From: Streptomyces sp. S.PNR 29
Lineage (GTDB): Bacteria; Actinomycetota; Actinomycetes; Streptomycetales; Streptomycetaceae
Assembly: GCF_030386795.1 (NCBI RefSeq)
Contig: NZ_JANUQM010000003.1
Span: 806,001 to 870,000 of the forward strand
DNA: 64,000 nt
Direction: 5' to 3'
Shown here: positions 26,925 to 36,476 of the stretch, one piece after another
Layout of the letters: each line of letters starts with the position of its first letter
Position numbering within the stretch: position 1 is the first letter of the stretch
Translations under genes and position numbers: made by a program
The notes under the pieces: generated by a model
Told to the model about the DNA's origin: nothing
Seen by the model: the letters and a program-made list of their open reading frames with translations, nothing else
Databases searched by the model: none

Positions 26925-28553
26925 GTGAGCGTAAGCGCAGTGGAATCTGTACCAGTTCTCATCGTAGGCGGATCCCTGGTGGGGCTTTCCACCTCGGTTT
27001 TCCTGGGGCGCCTCGGAATTGAGCACATGCTCGTGGAACGGCATGCCGGGACGTCGACGCACCCACGTGGCCGTGGGAACAATGTGCGCACCATGGAGCT
27101 CTTCCGGACCGCCCAACTGGAGCCGGACATCCGCGAGGCCGCCTCCGCGCTCGCCGGCAACGACGGCGTTCTTCAGGTGGAGACCCTCGCCAGGGGCCGG
27201 CGCCGCTGGATCATCCGGGACATCTCCGCAGGCATGGACGTGTCCCGGGTCAGCTCCTCGAACTGGTGCCTGTGCAGCCAGAACGACCTCGAACCGGTAC
27301 TGCTGAGCCGTGCCCGGCAGGGCGGAGACATCCGTTTCGGCACGGAAATGCTGTCCTTCACACAGAGCCGGGAAGGCGTCCAGGCGCAGATCATGCACCG
27401 GGACACCGGTGAGACCCGTACCGTGCACGCTGATTTCCTGGTGGCTGCCGACGGCCCCAGAAGCCCGGTCCGCAGATCTCTGGGAATCGGCCAGTCAGGG
27501 CCCGGCGAACTCTTCCACAACGTCAGCATCACCTTCCGCAGCAAAGCACTCAAGGATTACGTCGGAGACAAGCGGTTCGTGGTCTGCTATATCACCGACC
27601 CGCTGGGCGAAGGGGCTTTGCTGCCGGTGGACAACGAGGAACGATGGGTGATCCACGTTCCGTGGTTCCCGGACCGTGGAGAAACCCTGGAGGACTTCAG
27701 CGACGAACGCTGTGCGGCGCATATCCGCGCGGCCGCCGGCGCCTCGGACATCGATGTGGAGATCACCGGGAAGGCGCCCTGGCACGCCGCGAACCGTGTC
27801 GCGGACAGTTACGGGCGGGGCCGGGTTTTCCTGGCCGGTGACGCGGCCCATGAAATGCCGCCCACCGGGGCGTTCGGTTCCAACACCGGAATTCAGGACG
27901 CCCATAACCTCGCCTGGAAGCTGGCCGCCGTCCTGCGCGGATGGGCGGGCATGCCCTTGCTCGACACCTACCAGCAGGAACGACGTCCGGCCGCCGTGGC
28001 GACCAGCGCACGGGCGTGCCTGCAGGCCGCCGAGGAGCAGCACCCGGGATTCAGTCCCGCGGCGGGACGCAACAACGACCCCGCGGACCTCATGACCGTC
28101 GCGCTCTGTTACCGCTATGCGTCGAACGCCGTGATGGGCGCCTCCCCGGAGCTGCCCGTGGTCCCGGACGACTTCCAGCTCGGCGGCGATCCCGGCAGCC
28201 GCGCACCTCATATGTGGGTCAGGAGGGAAGGCGCCGAGATCTCCACGCTGGACCTGTACGAGCGTTCCTTCGTCGTCCTCGCCGGGCCCGCGGGCCAGGT
28301 GTGGCGGGACGCGGCGAAGAAGGCCGCCGAGAAGACCGGCGTTCCCGTCGAGGCGTATCTCGTGGGCCACGGCCCTGATGGCGACCTGGTTCCCGAGGCG
28401 GATGCCGACTGGGCGAAGGCGCACGGCACAGCCGAGGACGGCGCCGTCCTGGTACGCCCGGACGGCTTCGTCGCGTGGCGGGCGCACGCCGAAATGCCGC
28501 ACGCGGACCGCGTGCTGACGAACGTGCTGCAGACGGTGCTCTGCCGCACCTGA
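26925..28553 (+). CDS. FAD-dependent aromatic polyketide hydroxylase
   Basis: The 542-residue group A flavin monooxygenase is of the PheA/TcmG type. It has dinucleotide motif V-G-G-S-L-V-G, with Ser at the third glycine, then R-G-R-G-N-N-V-R-T, the D-G motif V-A-A-D-G-P-R-S-P-V-R, and the second FAD motif G-D-A-A-H-E-M-P-P-T-G-A-F-G. The last 130 residues form a thioredoxin-like domain without redox cysteines. Its counterpart in whiE is ORFVIII. GTG 26925 follows AGGAA; ATG 26910 is possible. A 14-bp gap leads to the amidohydrolase gene. Confidence 0.92.
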   Translation: MSVSAVESVPVLIVGGSLVGLSTSVFLGRLGIEHMLVERHAGTSTHPRGRGNNVRTMELFRTAQLEPDIREAASALAGNDGVLQVETLARGRRRWIIRDISAGMDVSRVSSSNWCLCSQNDLEPVLLSRARQGGDIRFGTEMLSFTQSREGVQAQIMHRDTGETRTVHADFLVAADGPRSPVRRSLGIGQSGPGELFHNVSITFRSKALKDYVGDKRFVVCYITDPLGEGALLPVDNEERWVIHVPWFPDRGETLEDFSDERCAAHIRAAAGASDIDVEITGKAPWHAANRVADSYGRGRVFLAGDAAHEMPPTGAFGSNTGIQDAHNLAWKLAAVLRGWAGMPLLDTYQQERRPAAVATSARACLQAAEEQHPGFSPAAGRNNDPADLMTVALCYRYASNAVMGASPELPVVPDDFQLGGDPGSRAPHMWVRREGAEISTLDLYERSFVVLAGPAGQVWRDAAKKAAEKTGVPVEAYLVGHGPDGDLVPEADADWAKAHGTAEDGAVLVRPDGFVAWRAHAEMPHADRVLTNVLQTVLCRT

Positions 28554-28567
28554 GAAGAGGAATGGCG

Positions 28568-29551
28568 ATGACAGCAGCAGCCCCCGACGGCACCGCCGCG
28601 GGCCGCGTAGACGTCCACCACCACTTCACCGCGCCGGCCTGGCTGGACTGGGCGGAGCAACGAGGGGTCGTCAACCGCGAGAAACTGCCCTGGTGGACGC
28701 GCTGGGATGTGAACGCGGCCCTGGAGCTCATGGACAAGGCAGGCATCGGCACGGCCGTCATGACGGTGGCGATGCTCGGCCGGTTCCGTGAGCGCGCGGC
28801 GCGCCAGGAGAGCGCGCGGGTCGCCCTGCAGGCGGCGGCCGACGTCGTCGAAAGCCACCCCACGCGCTTCAGGTTCTTCGTGCCTGTCTTCCTCGACGAC
28901 CTGGAACTCTCCCGGTGGAGCCTCAAGTACGGCCTCGACGAACTCGGTGCCGTCGGGGTGAGCACGAGAACGAGCATGGACGGGGTCTACCTCGGCGACG
29001 ACACCCACGACCGCCTGCTGAACGAACTGAACGACCGGTCCGCGATCGTCAGCACGCACCCCATGGAGGTACCGGCGGGACACGATCCCGCCATGGGACT
29101 GCCGGGAATGCCGCCCTTCGTGTGCGACTTCCTGATGGACACCACGCGTGCCGCCATCAACCTCATCAAGAACGGCACCCTGGACCGCTATCCGAACCTC
29201 ACCTTCATCCTTCCGCACGGAGGGGGCTTCCTGCCCTACATCGCCGCCCGGCTCGAACTCTTCGGCGGGCAGCTCACTCCCGAGATCGAGCCGGGCCGGG
29301 TCCGTGACTATCTGCACCGGTTCTACTTCGACACGGCGGGCCCCATGTCTCCCTCGGCCACGCCCACCCTGCTCGCCACCGTGGATCCCGGCCGCATCCT
29401 CTTCGGCACGGACTGGCCGCCCACTCCCGCACAGGTCGTCGCCGACATCACCACCCCCGCCCTGGACAACGACCCCGTCATCTCCGACCGGCAACTGAAG
29501 GGGATCAACCGGGACAACGCCCTGCGCCTGATGCCGGGACTCCCCTGCTGA
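28568..29551 (+). CDS. Amidohydrolase (ACMSD-like), putative decarboxylase
   Basis: This 327-residue amidohydrolase-2 family TIM barrel shows the metal ligands in order: V-D-V-H-H-H-F near the start, H in S-T-H-P-M, H in L-P-H-G-G-G, and D in G-T-D-W-P-P. Relatives such as ACMSD and gamma-resorcylate decarboxylase remove CO2 from aromatic or dienoic acids. It forms an operon with the hydroxylase, so it may decarboxylate the released polyketide or open a ring; neither is shown. ATG 28568 lies seven bases after AGAGG; ATG 28562 is too close. Confidence 0.88.
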   Translation: MTAAAPDGTAAGRVDVHHHFTAPAWLDWAEQRGVVNREKLPWWTRWDVNAALELMDKAGIGTAVMTVAMLGRFRERAARQESARVALQAAADVVESHPTRFRFFVPVFLDDLELSRWSLKYGLDELGAVGVSTRTSMDGVYLGDDTHDRLLNELNDRSAIVSTHPMEVPAGHDPAMGLPGMPPFVCDFLMDTTRAAINLIKNGTLDRYPNLTFILPHGGGFLPYIAARLELFGGQLTPEIEPGRVRDYLHRFYFDTAGPMSPSATPTLLATVDPGRILFGTDWPPTPAQVVADITTPALDNDPVISDRQLKGINRDNALRLMPGLPC

Positions 29552-29565
29552 AAGCGAGTCGGTGC

Positions 29566-29613
29566 ACGGGAAAGGGGGCCGCCGTCCGTACGGACGGCGG
29601 CCCCCTTTCCCGT
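29566..29613. terminator. Perfect 48-bp palindromic bidirectional terminator
   Basis: Two exact 24-base arms meet at 29589/29590, beginning ACGGGAAAGGGGG and ending CCCCCTTTCCCGT. It lies between the convergent amidohydrolase (+) and cyclase (-) genes and has both G/C-rich stem and A/T-containing flanks for either direction. Confidence 0.85.
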
Positions 29614-29623
29614 TCCTCCTTCT

Positions 29624-29959
29624 TCAGCGGGCGCCCGCGTCTCTCTCCCAGTGGTAGAAGCACTGCGCCATCGCGTCCTTCGGACCGCGCCAGGTCTGCG
29701 GGTCGTACGGGCTGACGTACGCTGCGAGCTTCCTGCTGATGTCCAGGAACTCGGGGTGGTCGGCCACGCGTGCGACGGCGGGCCCCGGGTCCTGGTCGGC
29801 TTCGATGAAGTGCATGTACACGTCGCCGAACTGGTAGAGGGAACGCCGGGTCACCCCGACGAGGCGCGGCAGTTCACCGCGGTCCGAGGCCGCGAAGACC
29901 TCGGCGATGTCCGGAGCCGACTGCGGGGCCATCCGGGCGACGATCAGGGCATGGTGCAT
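29624..29959 (-). CDS. TcmI-family polyketide cyclase (WhiE ORFVII-like)
   Basis: The 111-residue protein of the dimeric ferredoxin-like TcmI family closes later rings of aromatic polyketides. It shows the start M-H-H-A-L-I-V-A-R-M, the Y-Q-F-G-D-V-Y-M-H-F strand and the final M-A-Q-C-F-Y-H-W typical of WhiE ORFVII and TcmI. AGGAG precedes the ATG. It is the last gene of the PKS transcript and faces the palindromic terminator. Confidence 0.93.
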   Translation of the reverse strand: MHHALIVARMAPQSAPDIAEVFAASDRGELPRLVGVTRRSLYQFGDVYMHFIEADQDPGPAVARVADHPEFLDISRKLAAYVSPYDPQTWRGPKDAMAQCFYHWERDAGAR

Positions 29960-29989
29960 GAGTGAGCTCTCCTTACGCGACCGCGGCCG

Positions 29990-30728
<739 letters not shown>

Positions 30729-30810
30729 ACGGGTTCTCCTTGTCGTACCAGGTGCGAAAGGTGGTGCCGCCGGGAGCGCCGGCGCACGGCGCCGGCCGGA
30801 CGGCACCCGT

Positions 30811-32058
30811 TCAGGCGGCGGATCCCGGGCCGCGGCGCAGGACCAGCGCCGCGTTGGAGCCCATCAGCCCCCGGCTGAGGATCAGGGCCGTGCGCAGCTC
30901 GGCCGGGCGCGCCGTGGAGGTCACCAGATCGATGTCGTGGCAGATGTCGAAGACGTTCGGGGTCGGCGGTATCTGCCCTTGCTCCATGGCCATCACCGCG
31001 GCCGCGATGTCCAGCAGGGGTGCCCCGCAGTAGGACCGCCCGATGCCGGTCTTGGGGGCCGTGACGGGCACGCGGGTGCCGTGCCGCCCGAGGGCGTCGG
31101 CGAGTGCGAGGGCCTCGGCGCGGTCCGCCTCCGGGGTGCCCATCGCGTCGGCGAAGACCACGTCGATCTCCTCCGGTGCGCAGCCGGCCTCGTCGAGGGC
31201 ACCACGGATCGCGTGGGCCAGTCCCTCCCGTGACCGGTCCCGGCGCGAGGCACCGGTGAACGTGGCGGCATGTCCCGCCACGCTGGCGCGGACGGCCGCT
31301 CCCCGGCGGTGCGCGCGGTCCTCGTCCTCGACGACCAGCACGGCACCGCCCTCGGCGGGCACGAAGCCGCAGGCCGCCGAGGTGAAGGGGCGATAGGCGC
31401 GCGACGGGTCCTCCACGGTGCTGAGCTCGGGGTAGCCGAGCTGGCAGACCATCGAGTACGGGGCGAGGGGCGCCTCGGCCGCCCCGACCACCACGACGTC
31501 GGTTCCCCGCCGCACGGCCCGGGCGGCGTGCGCGACCGCGTCCAGGCCGCCCGCCTCGTCGCAGGCCACCACCCCGCAGGGGCCCTTGAAGCCGCGGCGG
31601 ATGGATATCTGGCCCGTGCTGGCCGCGTAGAACCAGGCGATGGACTGGTAGGGACCGACGAACCGGGATCCCTGTCCCCACAGCTTCTGCAGTTCCCGCT
31701 GGCCGAACTCACCGCCGCCGGACCCGGCAGCGGTGACCACGGCGACCGAGTACGGCGAGTCCGCGGCGGTGCTGCTCAGTCCCGCGTCCTCCAGGGCGGC
31801 GTCGGCGGCGGCCAGCGCGAAGTGGGTGAACCGGTCGGTCTGGACGAGGAAGGTCTCCTCGATGAGCGCCGACGCGTCGAAACCCCGGACCTCGCCGGCG
31901 ACTCGGAGCGGAAAGTGCCCGCAGCCGTCCCGGGTGATCCGGTCCAGCACGCTCGCGCCCTCCTTGACGGACTTCCAGTAGGTGTCCGCACGCAGGCCGT
32001 TGGGCGCGACCACACCGATTCCCGTGACCGCGGTGCGCCGGGTGGTTTGACCACTCAT
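30811..32058 (-). CDS. Type II PKS chain length factor (KS-beta, WhiE ORFIV-like)
   Basis: The 415-residue condensing-enzyme homologue forms the inactive half of the KS heterodimer. At the site of the KS nucleophile the sequence is [11 protein letters not shown], so the cysteine is replaced by Glu168; many antibiotic CLFs have Gln at that place. The active His positions are also not conserved, as usual for a CLF. With KS-alpha it fixes chain length; WhiE makes a 24-carbon chain. Its ATG overlaps the KS-alpha stop (ATGA). Confidence 0.95.
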   Translation of the reverse strand: MSGQTTRRTAVTGIGVVAPNGLRADTYWKSVKEGASVLDRITRDGCGHFPLRVAGEVRGFDASALIEETFLVQTDRFTHFALAAADAALEDAGLSSTAADSPYSVAVVTAAGSGGGEFGQRELQKLWGQGSRFVGPYQSIAWFYAASTGQISIRRGFKGPCGVVACDEAGGLDAVAHAARAVRRGTDVVVVGAAEAPLAPYSMVCQLGYPELSTVEDPSRAYRPFTSAACGFVPAEGGAVLVVEDEDRAHRRGAAVRASVAGHAATFTGASRRDRSREGLAHAIRGALDEAGCAPEEIDVVFADAMGTPEADRAEALALADALGRHGTRVPVTAPKTGIGRSYCGAPLLDIAAAVMAMEQGQIPPTPNVFDICHDIDLVTSTARPAELRTALILSRGLMGSNAALVLRRGPGSAA

Positions 32059-33323
32059 CGTTTCCTCCCGCTCGGTCCCGTCAGGAGCACCGCGGACTGG
32101 AAGCCGCCGAAACCGCTGCCGACGGAGAGCACCTTGTCGAGCCTGCGGGGGCGTGCCGTACGCGGTACGTAGTCCAGGTCGCACTCGGGGTCCGGGGTCT
32201 CGTAGTTCGCCGTGGGCGGCACCACCTGGTGGGCCAGGGCCAGGACGCAGGCGACGACCTCGATCGCGCCGATCGCTCCCAGCGAGTGGCCCACCATGGA
32301 CTTGATCGAGCTCATGGGCGTTTCGTAGGCGTGGGCGCCCAGGGACCGCTTGACCGCGGCGGTCTCGTGACGGTCGTTCTGGCGGGTGCCGGAGCCGTGC
32401 GCGTTGACGTAGTCGATGTCCGAGGGGTCCACGCGCGCGTGGTCGAGCGCGCAGTCGATGGCCCGGGCCATCTCCAGGCCCTCGCTGGTCAGGCCGGTCA
32501 TGTGGTAGGCGTTGCCGAACGTGGCGTAGCCGCCTATCTCGCAGTAGACGTGCGCCCCCCTGGCCCGGGCGTGTTCGAGCTCCTCCAGGACGAGCACCGC
32601 GGCGCCCTCGCCCATGACGAAGCCGTCCCGGTGGGCGTCGAAGGGACGGGAGGCGTGTGCCGGGTCGTCGTTGTTGGGCGACGTCGCCTTGATGGCGTCG
32701 AAGCAGGCCATGGTGATCGGGGAGATCGGGGAGTCCGACGCTCCGGCGATGCATATGTCGGCGCGGCCCTCCTCGATGGTGTGGAAGCCGTAGCCCACCG
32801 CGTCGAGCCCGGAGGTGCAGCCGGTGGAGACGGTCTGCACCGGCCCCTGGGCACCGAACCGCTCGGCGACGAGCGAGCTCAGTGAGCTGGGGGAGAACGC
32901 CAGGTGCAGCTCGGGTTCGGCGGCGCGATGGTCGACGTCCCAGCGCTGTCCTCGTTCGCTGACCAGGACGTAGTCGTGCTCCAGGCGGGTCGTGCCGCCC
33001 ACCGCGCTGCCGAGGGAGACGGCCACGCGCCAGGGGTCCTCCTTGCCGAACTCGATGCCGCAGTCGGCCACCGCCTCCGCCGCGGCGGCCACGGCGAACT
33101 GGATGTACCGGTCGGCGTGTTCGACCAGCTCGGGCTCGAGCCCGTGCGCGAACGGGTCGAAGTCGCACTCCGCCGCGATACGGGAGCGCAGTCCCTCGGG
33201 ATCGAACAGGCTGATGCCGCGCGTGGCGGTGCGGCCGTTCGAGAGGAGGTCCCAGAACGCCGGCACTCCGATCCCGCCGGGGGCGACGACGCCTATACCG
33301 GTGACCGCCACCCGCCGGGTCAC
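32055..33323 (-). CDS. Type II PKS ketosynthase (KS-alpha, WhiE ORFIII-like)
   Basis: The 422-residue ketosynthase has a full catalytic set: Cys169 in S-T-G-C-T-S-G-L-D, His309 in N-A-H-G-S-G-T and His346 in V-G-H-S-L-G-A. It extends the ACP-bound chain with malonyl units and pairs with the CLF. GTG start overlaps the cupin stop (GTGA). Its extended N-terminal region and [10 protein letters not shown] segment are of the aromatic PKS type. Confidence 0.96.
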   Translation of the reverse strand: MTRRVAVTGIGVVAPGGIGVPAFWDLLSNGRTATRGISLFDPEGLRSRIAAECDFDPFAHGLEPELVEHADRYIQFAVAAAAEAVADCGIEFGKEDPWRVAVSLGSAVGGTTRLEHDYVLVSERGQRWDVDHRAAEPELHLAFSPSSLSSLVAERFGAQGPVQTVSTGCTSGLDAVGYGFHTIEEGRADICIAGASDSPISPITMACFDAIKATSPNNDDPAHASRPFDAHRDGFVMGEGAAVLVLEELEHARARGAHVYCEIGGYATFGNAYHMTGLTSEGLEMARAIDCALDHARVDPSDIDYVNAHGSGTRQNDRHETAAVKRSLGAHAYETPMSSIKSMVGHSLGAIGAIEVVACVLALAHQVVPPTANYETPDPECDLDYVPRTARPRRLDKVLSVGSGFGGFQSAVLLTGPSGRKR

Positions 33324-33784
33324 GAGGGGACCCCGCGTCGTTCGGGCCGCGCGCCCTCCTCCTGGACGAGCGGGTACGGCTTGAGGTCCTCGCTGTGCTC
33401 CGTGGCCTCCGTGTCGACGTGGCCGAGGCTCGGCTTGGGAGCGAGGGGACCGAGGTGGAAGACCATGCGGGCTTCCTCGTCACCGACGTTGCGGAAGCGG
33501 TGCCGCATGTTGATGGGGATCATGAGGCCTTGGTCGGGGCGCAGGGGAAACGTTTCGTCGTCCAGGTCGACCTCCAGGTCGCCCCGGACGACGAAGATGA
33601 ACTCCTCGGAATACGGGTGGTAGTGCTCGCTGATGCGTTCGCCGGGCTGCATGATGGCCAGGCCCATGAAACCGCTCGTGGAACCCACCGTGACGGGGGT
33701 GAGCAGGGTGCGCAGGTCGCCGCCGCGCTTGCGGTTGGGCTCGGTTTCGCTCAGGTCCACGATGCGCGGGCGCGTCTTGTCCAT
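33320..33784 (-). CDS. Cupin protein (WhiE ORFII/CurC-like)
   Basis: The 154-residue single cupin has the motif-1 set [16 protein letters not shown] and motif 2 with P-I-N-M-R-H-R-F. WhiE ORFII and CurC of spore pigment clusters are of this type; the role is unproved but may be ring closure or oxygen handling. GGAGAGGG precedes the ATG. It is coupled to the ketosynthase gene. Confidence 0.93.
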   Translation of the reverse strand: MDKTRPRIVDLSETEPNRKRGGDLRTLLTPVTVGSTSGFMGLAIMQPGERISEHYHPYSEEFIFVVRGDLEVDLDDETFPLRPDQGLMIPINMRHRFRNVGDEEARMVFHLGPLAPKPSLGHVDTEATEHSEDLKPYPLVQEEGARPERRGVPS

Positions 33785-33844
33785 GGTCCCTCTCCAGGTT
33801 GGGCAGTGCGGGGGGTTGTCGTCCGGGTGCTGTCGCCTGGCGCG

Positions 33845-34972
33845 TCAGGACTGCGATGACGGAGCCCTGCGATCGGTGATCAGCGTCATGTCGGCGTGCG
33901 CCAGGAGGCGGGTCGCGTCCCGTTCACTCGTGAGCGGTCCGTCCACGCCGAGTGCGGCACCGTCGAGCAGGCGGGCCAGCACGGCTGCCTTCCTGCGGCC
34001 GTGGATGCCGAGGGCCATGACCGGGTCGGTCTCGGGGTCGCCCGCCACGTCGACGAGCCGGACGACGAGGTCGTCGCGGTGGAAGACGGTGCTGCGGTGG
34101 ACGATGCTCCCGGGGGTGTCCGCGGCCGTCTCGTCCTGCTGGGAGAGCAGCCGGGCCAGAGCCATACCGCAGCCCTCGCGGGCCGGGTAGTACAGCGCGT
34201 GCCGCCGCAGGTCGGCCGGTTCCGGTTCGCCACGGGTCACGTGGTGTACGGCGGGCATGGCCGCGCGGATGAAGAAGGCCCGGGCGGAGGCGGGGTCGGT
34301 CAGATCCCGGCTCAGCTCCAGGTACGGGTTGAGGGCCTCCTCGACGGCGCGGACCTCCGGCTGGCGGGAGACGTGGCGGAGGGCTGCCATCAGGTCGCCC
34401 TGTACCTCGACGGTGCGTACGACTCGGTTGCCGTGCATGAAGAGGGTGGTGCGGCGCAGGCGTGTGGAGTCGTCGACGCGGGACTCCGGTGGGGCGTATC
34501 CGGCGAGGATCTCGGCGACCTTCGACTCGGAGCCGGGCTTGATGGTGAACGTCAGGGCGTGGCGGGTGACTCCGTCGCCCGTGCGGGGTGAGCTCAGGAA
34601 GCGGTCGGCGGTGGCCGGGGCGAGCGGGGCGGCGTGGCCGGTCTCTCGGAGGATGTTGTAGCGCATCGAGCGGAGGTCGCGGACGCAGTTCTGCATGGGT
34701 TTGACGGTTTCCAGGTGATCTTCGCTGTTCACCCAGGCCAGGTACGGGGGCGCACCGGCCCATTCGCTCGTGATGAGCCACTGGGACGGGTTCTCGGCGG
34801 ACTGGCACAGTTGGTCACTGAGGTGACCGGGAACCGACGCGACGTGGCTGCGCATGTGCTCATACGCGTCGAGGAACTCTTGCTGGGCGCCTTCGTGGAG
34901 ATCGACGAGGAGGATGACTCGCAGCCTGGAGCCGTCGAACGCCGACTGAGATATGCATTTCGAAGTGCTCAT
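33845..34972 (-). CDS. Three-domain SchA/CurD-type protein (WhiE ORFI-like)
   Basis: The 375-residue protein has an N-terminal antibiotic-monooxygenase-like domain (residues 16-110, related to the protein at 25058-25414), followed by two SchA/CurD-type domains (about 135-250 and 260-370) that share R-H-A-L-x-x, R-x-x-T-x-F-x and R-x-V-x-V-x-G-D motifs. This family occurs first in whiE-type spore pigment operons. Function is unknown. It is the promoter-proximal gene of the PKS operon, with an AGGAAGG site. Confidence 0.9.
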   Translation of the reverse strand: MSTSKCISQSAFDGSRLRVILLVDLHEGAQQEFLDAYEHMRSHVASVPGHLSDQLCQSAENPSQWLITSEWAGAPPYLAWVNSEDHLETVKPMQNCVRDLRSMRYNILRETGHAAPLAPATADRFLSSPRTGDGVTRHALTFTIKPGSESKVAEILAGYAPPESRVDDSTRLRRTTLFMHGNRVVRTVEVQGDLMAALRHVSRQPEVRAVEEALNPYLELSRDLTDPASARAFFIRAAMPAVHHVTRGEPEPADLRRHALYYPAREGCGMALARLLSQQDETAADTPGSIVHRSTVFHRDDLVVRLVDVAGDPETDPVMALGIHGRRKAAVLARLLDGAALGVDGPLTSERDATRLLAHADMTLITDRRAPSSQS

Positions 34973-35489
34973 CCGGCAGGCCCTTCCTTCGCGAGAGCAA
35001 GCGGCGGCCGCCGTGTCCGGGAGTGCGACGACGGTCGGCCCTGAGCCTTCATCGTGGGGCGGTGGGGCAGGCGCCGCGAGCCGCGCGGGCCAATGGAGGG
35101 AACGGGCGGGACGCCTGCGGATGCCTGCGGATGCCTGCGGATGCCTGCGGCGGTCTGTGCGGGGTGGTGGGGGTGCGCGTCTGTGCCTGCGGCGGCCTGT
35201 GCGGGGTGGTGGGGGTGCGCGTTGCGCCTACGGGTGGTTGTGGGTCGGGGCCGCGCCGGGGGGTGTCCGTCCTCGGTCCGGCGGGGCTGTCTCCTACGGA
35301 GGTGGAGGGTGATGGACGCCGGCCGCTGCGGGCGGACACCCCCCGACACGGCCCCTTCTCGCCGTGGGCGGGTGCGGGTGGGTGGGGTGTGTGTGCGGGG
35401 TCCCGGGCGCGGTGCCTTTGTTGCCGGGAAGCGACCGATGGACGAGACGGGGCTGACCCGCATATGACCGGCCGGTAAGGTCTGGTGCC
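34973..35489. other. Intergenic region between PKS operon and MarR gene
   Basis: These 517 bases should hold the promoter of the PKS operon (leftward) and of the MarR gene (rightward). The middle is filled with tandem repeats (see 35111-35222). An open frame of 151 codons runs through it, but its Cys/Gly-rich translation simply reflects the repeats, so I do not call a gene. Confidence 0.6.
35111..35222. repeat. Tandem repeats: four 10-bp units, then two 39-bp units
   Basis: The unit ATGCCTGCGG occurs three times in a row (35121-35150), preceded by a copy with one change (35111-35120). A 39-bp unit starting TGCCTGCGGCGG then occurs at 35142-35180 and 35184-35222 with one mismatch and a 42-bp period. 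It lies upstream of the pigment-type PKS operon. Confidence 0.85.
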
Positions 35490-35999
35490 GTGCCGAAGCC
35501 CCTCAGTCTCTCCTTCGATCCCATCGCCCGCGCCGACGAACTCTGGAAGCAGCGCTGGGGAAGCGTGCCGTCCATGGGAGCGATCACCTCGATCATGCGC
35601 GCGCACCAGATCCTGCTCGCCGAGGTCGACGCGGTGGTCAAGCCGTACGGACTGACGTTCGCGCGGTACGAGGCGCTGGTGCTGCTCACCTTCTCCAAGT
35701 CCGGCGAACTGCCGATGTCCAAGATCGGCGAGCGGCTCATGGTGCACCCCACGTCCGTGACGAACACCGTCGACCGGCTGGTCAGGTCGGGTCTGGTCGA
35801 CAAGCGCCCGAACCCGAACGACGGGCGCGGCACGCTCGCCAGCATCACCGACAAGGGACGCGAGGTGGTCGAGGCGGCCACCCGCGACCTCATGGCGATG
35901 GACTTCGGGCTCGGTGTGTACGACGCCGAGGAGTGCGCGGAGATCTTCGCGATGCTGCGGCCGCTGCGGGTCGCGGCGGGGGACTTCCAGGAGGAGTAG
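35490..35999 (+). CDS. MarR-family transcriptional regulator
   Basis: The 169-residue winged-helix regulator has a recognition helix in V-H-P-T-S-V-T-N-T-V-D-R-L and a wing with P-N-P-N-D-G-R-G-T-L-A-S-I-T. It starts with GTG and has only a weak AAGG site. It lies upstream of the DUF3817 gene and icmA on the same strand and might regulate them through the palindrome before icmA, which is an inference. Confidence 0.9.
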   Translation: MPKPLSLSFDPIARADELWKQRWGSVPSMGAITSIMRAHQILLAEVDAVVKPYGLTFARYEALVLLTFSKSGELPMSKIGERLMVHPTSVTNTVDRLVRSGLVDKRPNPNDGRGTLASITDKGREVVEAATRDLMAMDFGLGVYDAEECAEIFAMLRPLRVAAGDFQEE

Positions 36000-36061
36000 C
36001 CCCTTCGGGTGCGGACGGGGCCGCCGGAAGATCGCCGAAACGGGTGGTTACGCTCGTACGC

Positions 36062-36400
36062 ATGAAAAAGAGCGTGCTGACCCGCTACCGCGTCATGGCC
36101 TACGTGACCGGTGTGCTGCTGGTCCTGCTGACCCTCGGCGTGATCGCCAAGTACGTGCTCGACATCAACGGCGCCGCGGGCTTCACCCGCGTCGTGGGCA
36201 TCGCGCACGGCTGGCTGTACGTCGTGTACCTGGTCTTCGCCTTCGATCTGGGCTCCAAGGCGAAGTGGCCGGTCGGCAAGCAGCTGTGGGTGCTGCTGGC
36301 CGGGACGATCCCGACCGCCGCCTTCTTCGTGGAGCGCAAGGTCAGCCACGAGCTGGAGGCGAAGACCGCGGACGAGTCGCCCGCGGTCGCCAAGGCGTAA
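36062..36400 (+). CDS. DUF3817 small membrane protein
   Basis: The 112-residue protein has three membrane segments (about 12-32, 43-62, 73-92), with H-G-W-L-Y-V-V-Y-L and a final P-T-A-A-F-F-V-E-R-K motif as in the paralogue at 24467-24811. The ATG is 62 bases after the MarR stop. Function unknown. Confidence 0.88.
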   Translation: MKKSVLTRYRVMAYVTGVLLVLLTLGVIAKYVLDINGAAGFTRVVGIAHGWLYVVYLVFAFDLGSKAKWPVGKQLWVLLAGTIPTAAFFVERKVSHELEAKTADESPAVAKA

Positions 36401-36446
36401 CCGGTACCGCCGTACGGACCAGCGTGCGGCGGTCTCCCATCGACAA

Positions 36447-36466
36447 TTACTAGGACGTCCTAGTAA
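36447..36466. promoter_or_regulatory. Perfect 20-bp palindrome before icmA
   Basis: TTACTAGGACGTCCTAGTAA is a perfect dyad ending 10 bases before the icmA ATG. It overlaps the probable promoter or leader and is a strong candidate operator. Its outer half-sites TTACT/AGTAA recur in the leader of the DUF6230 gene. Confidence 0.7.
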
Positions 36467-36476
36467 ATTCGAGGGT

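Noticed and set aside
35111..35222. Possible CRISPR array
   Set aside because: The units are directly tandem without unique spacers, and no cas gene is nearby.
35023..35478. Cys/Gly-rich open frame of 151 codons
   Set aside because: Its composition is produced by the tandem repeats; no start signal or family features.
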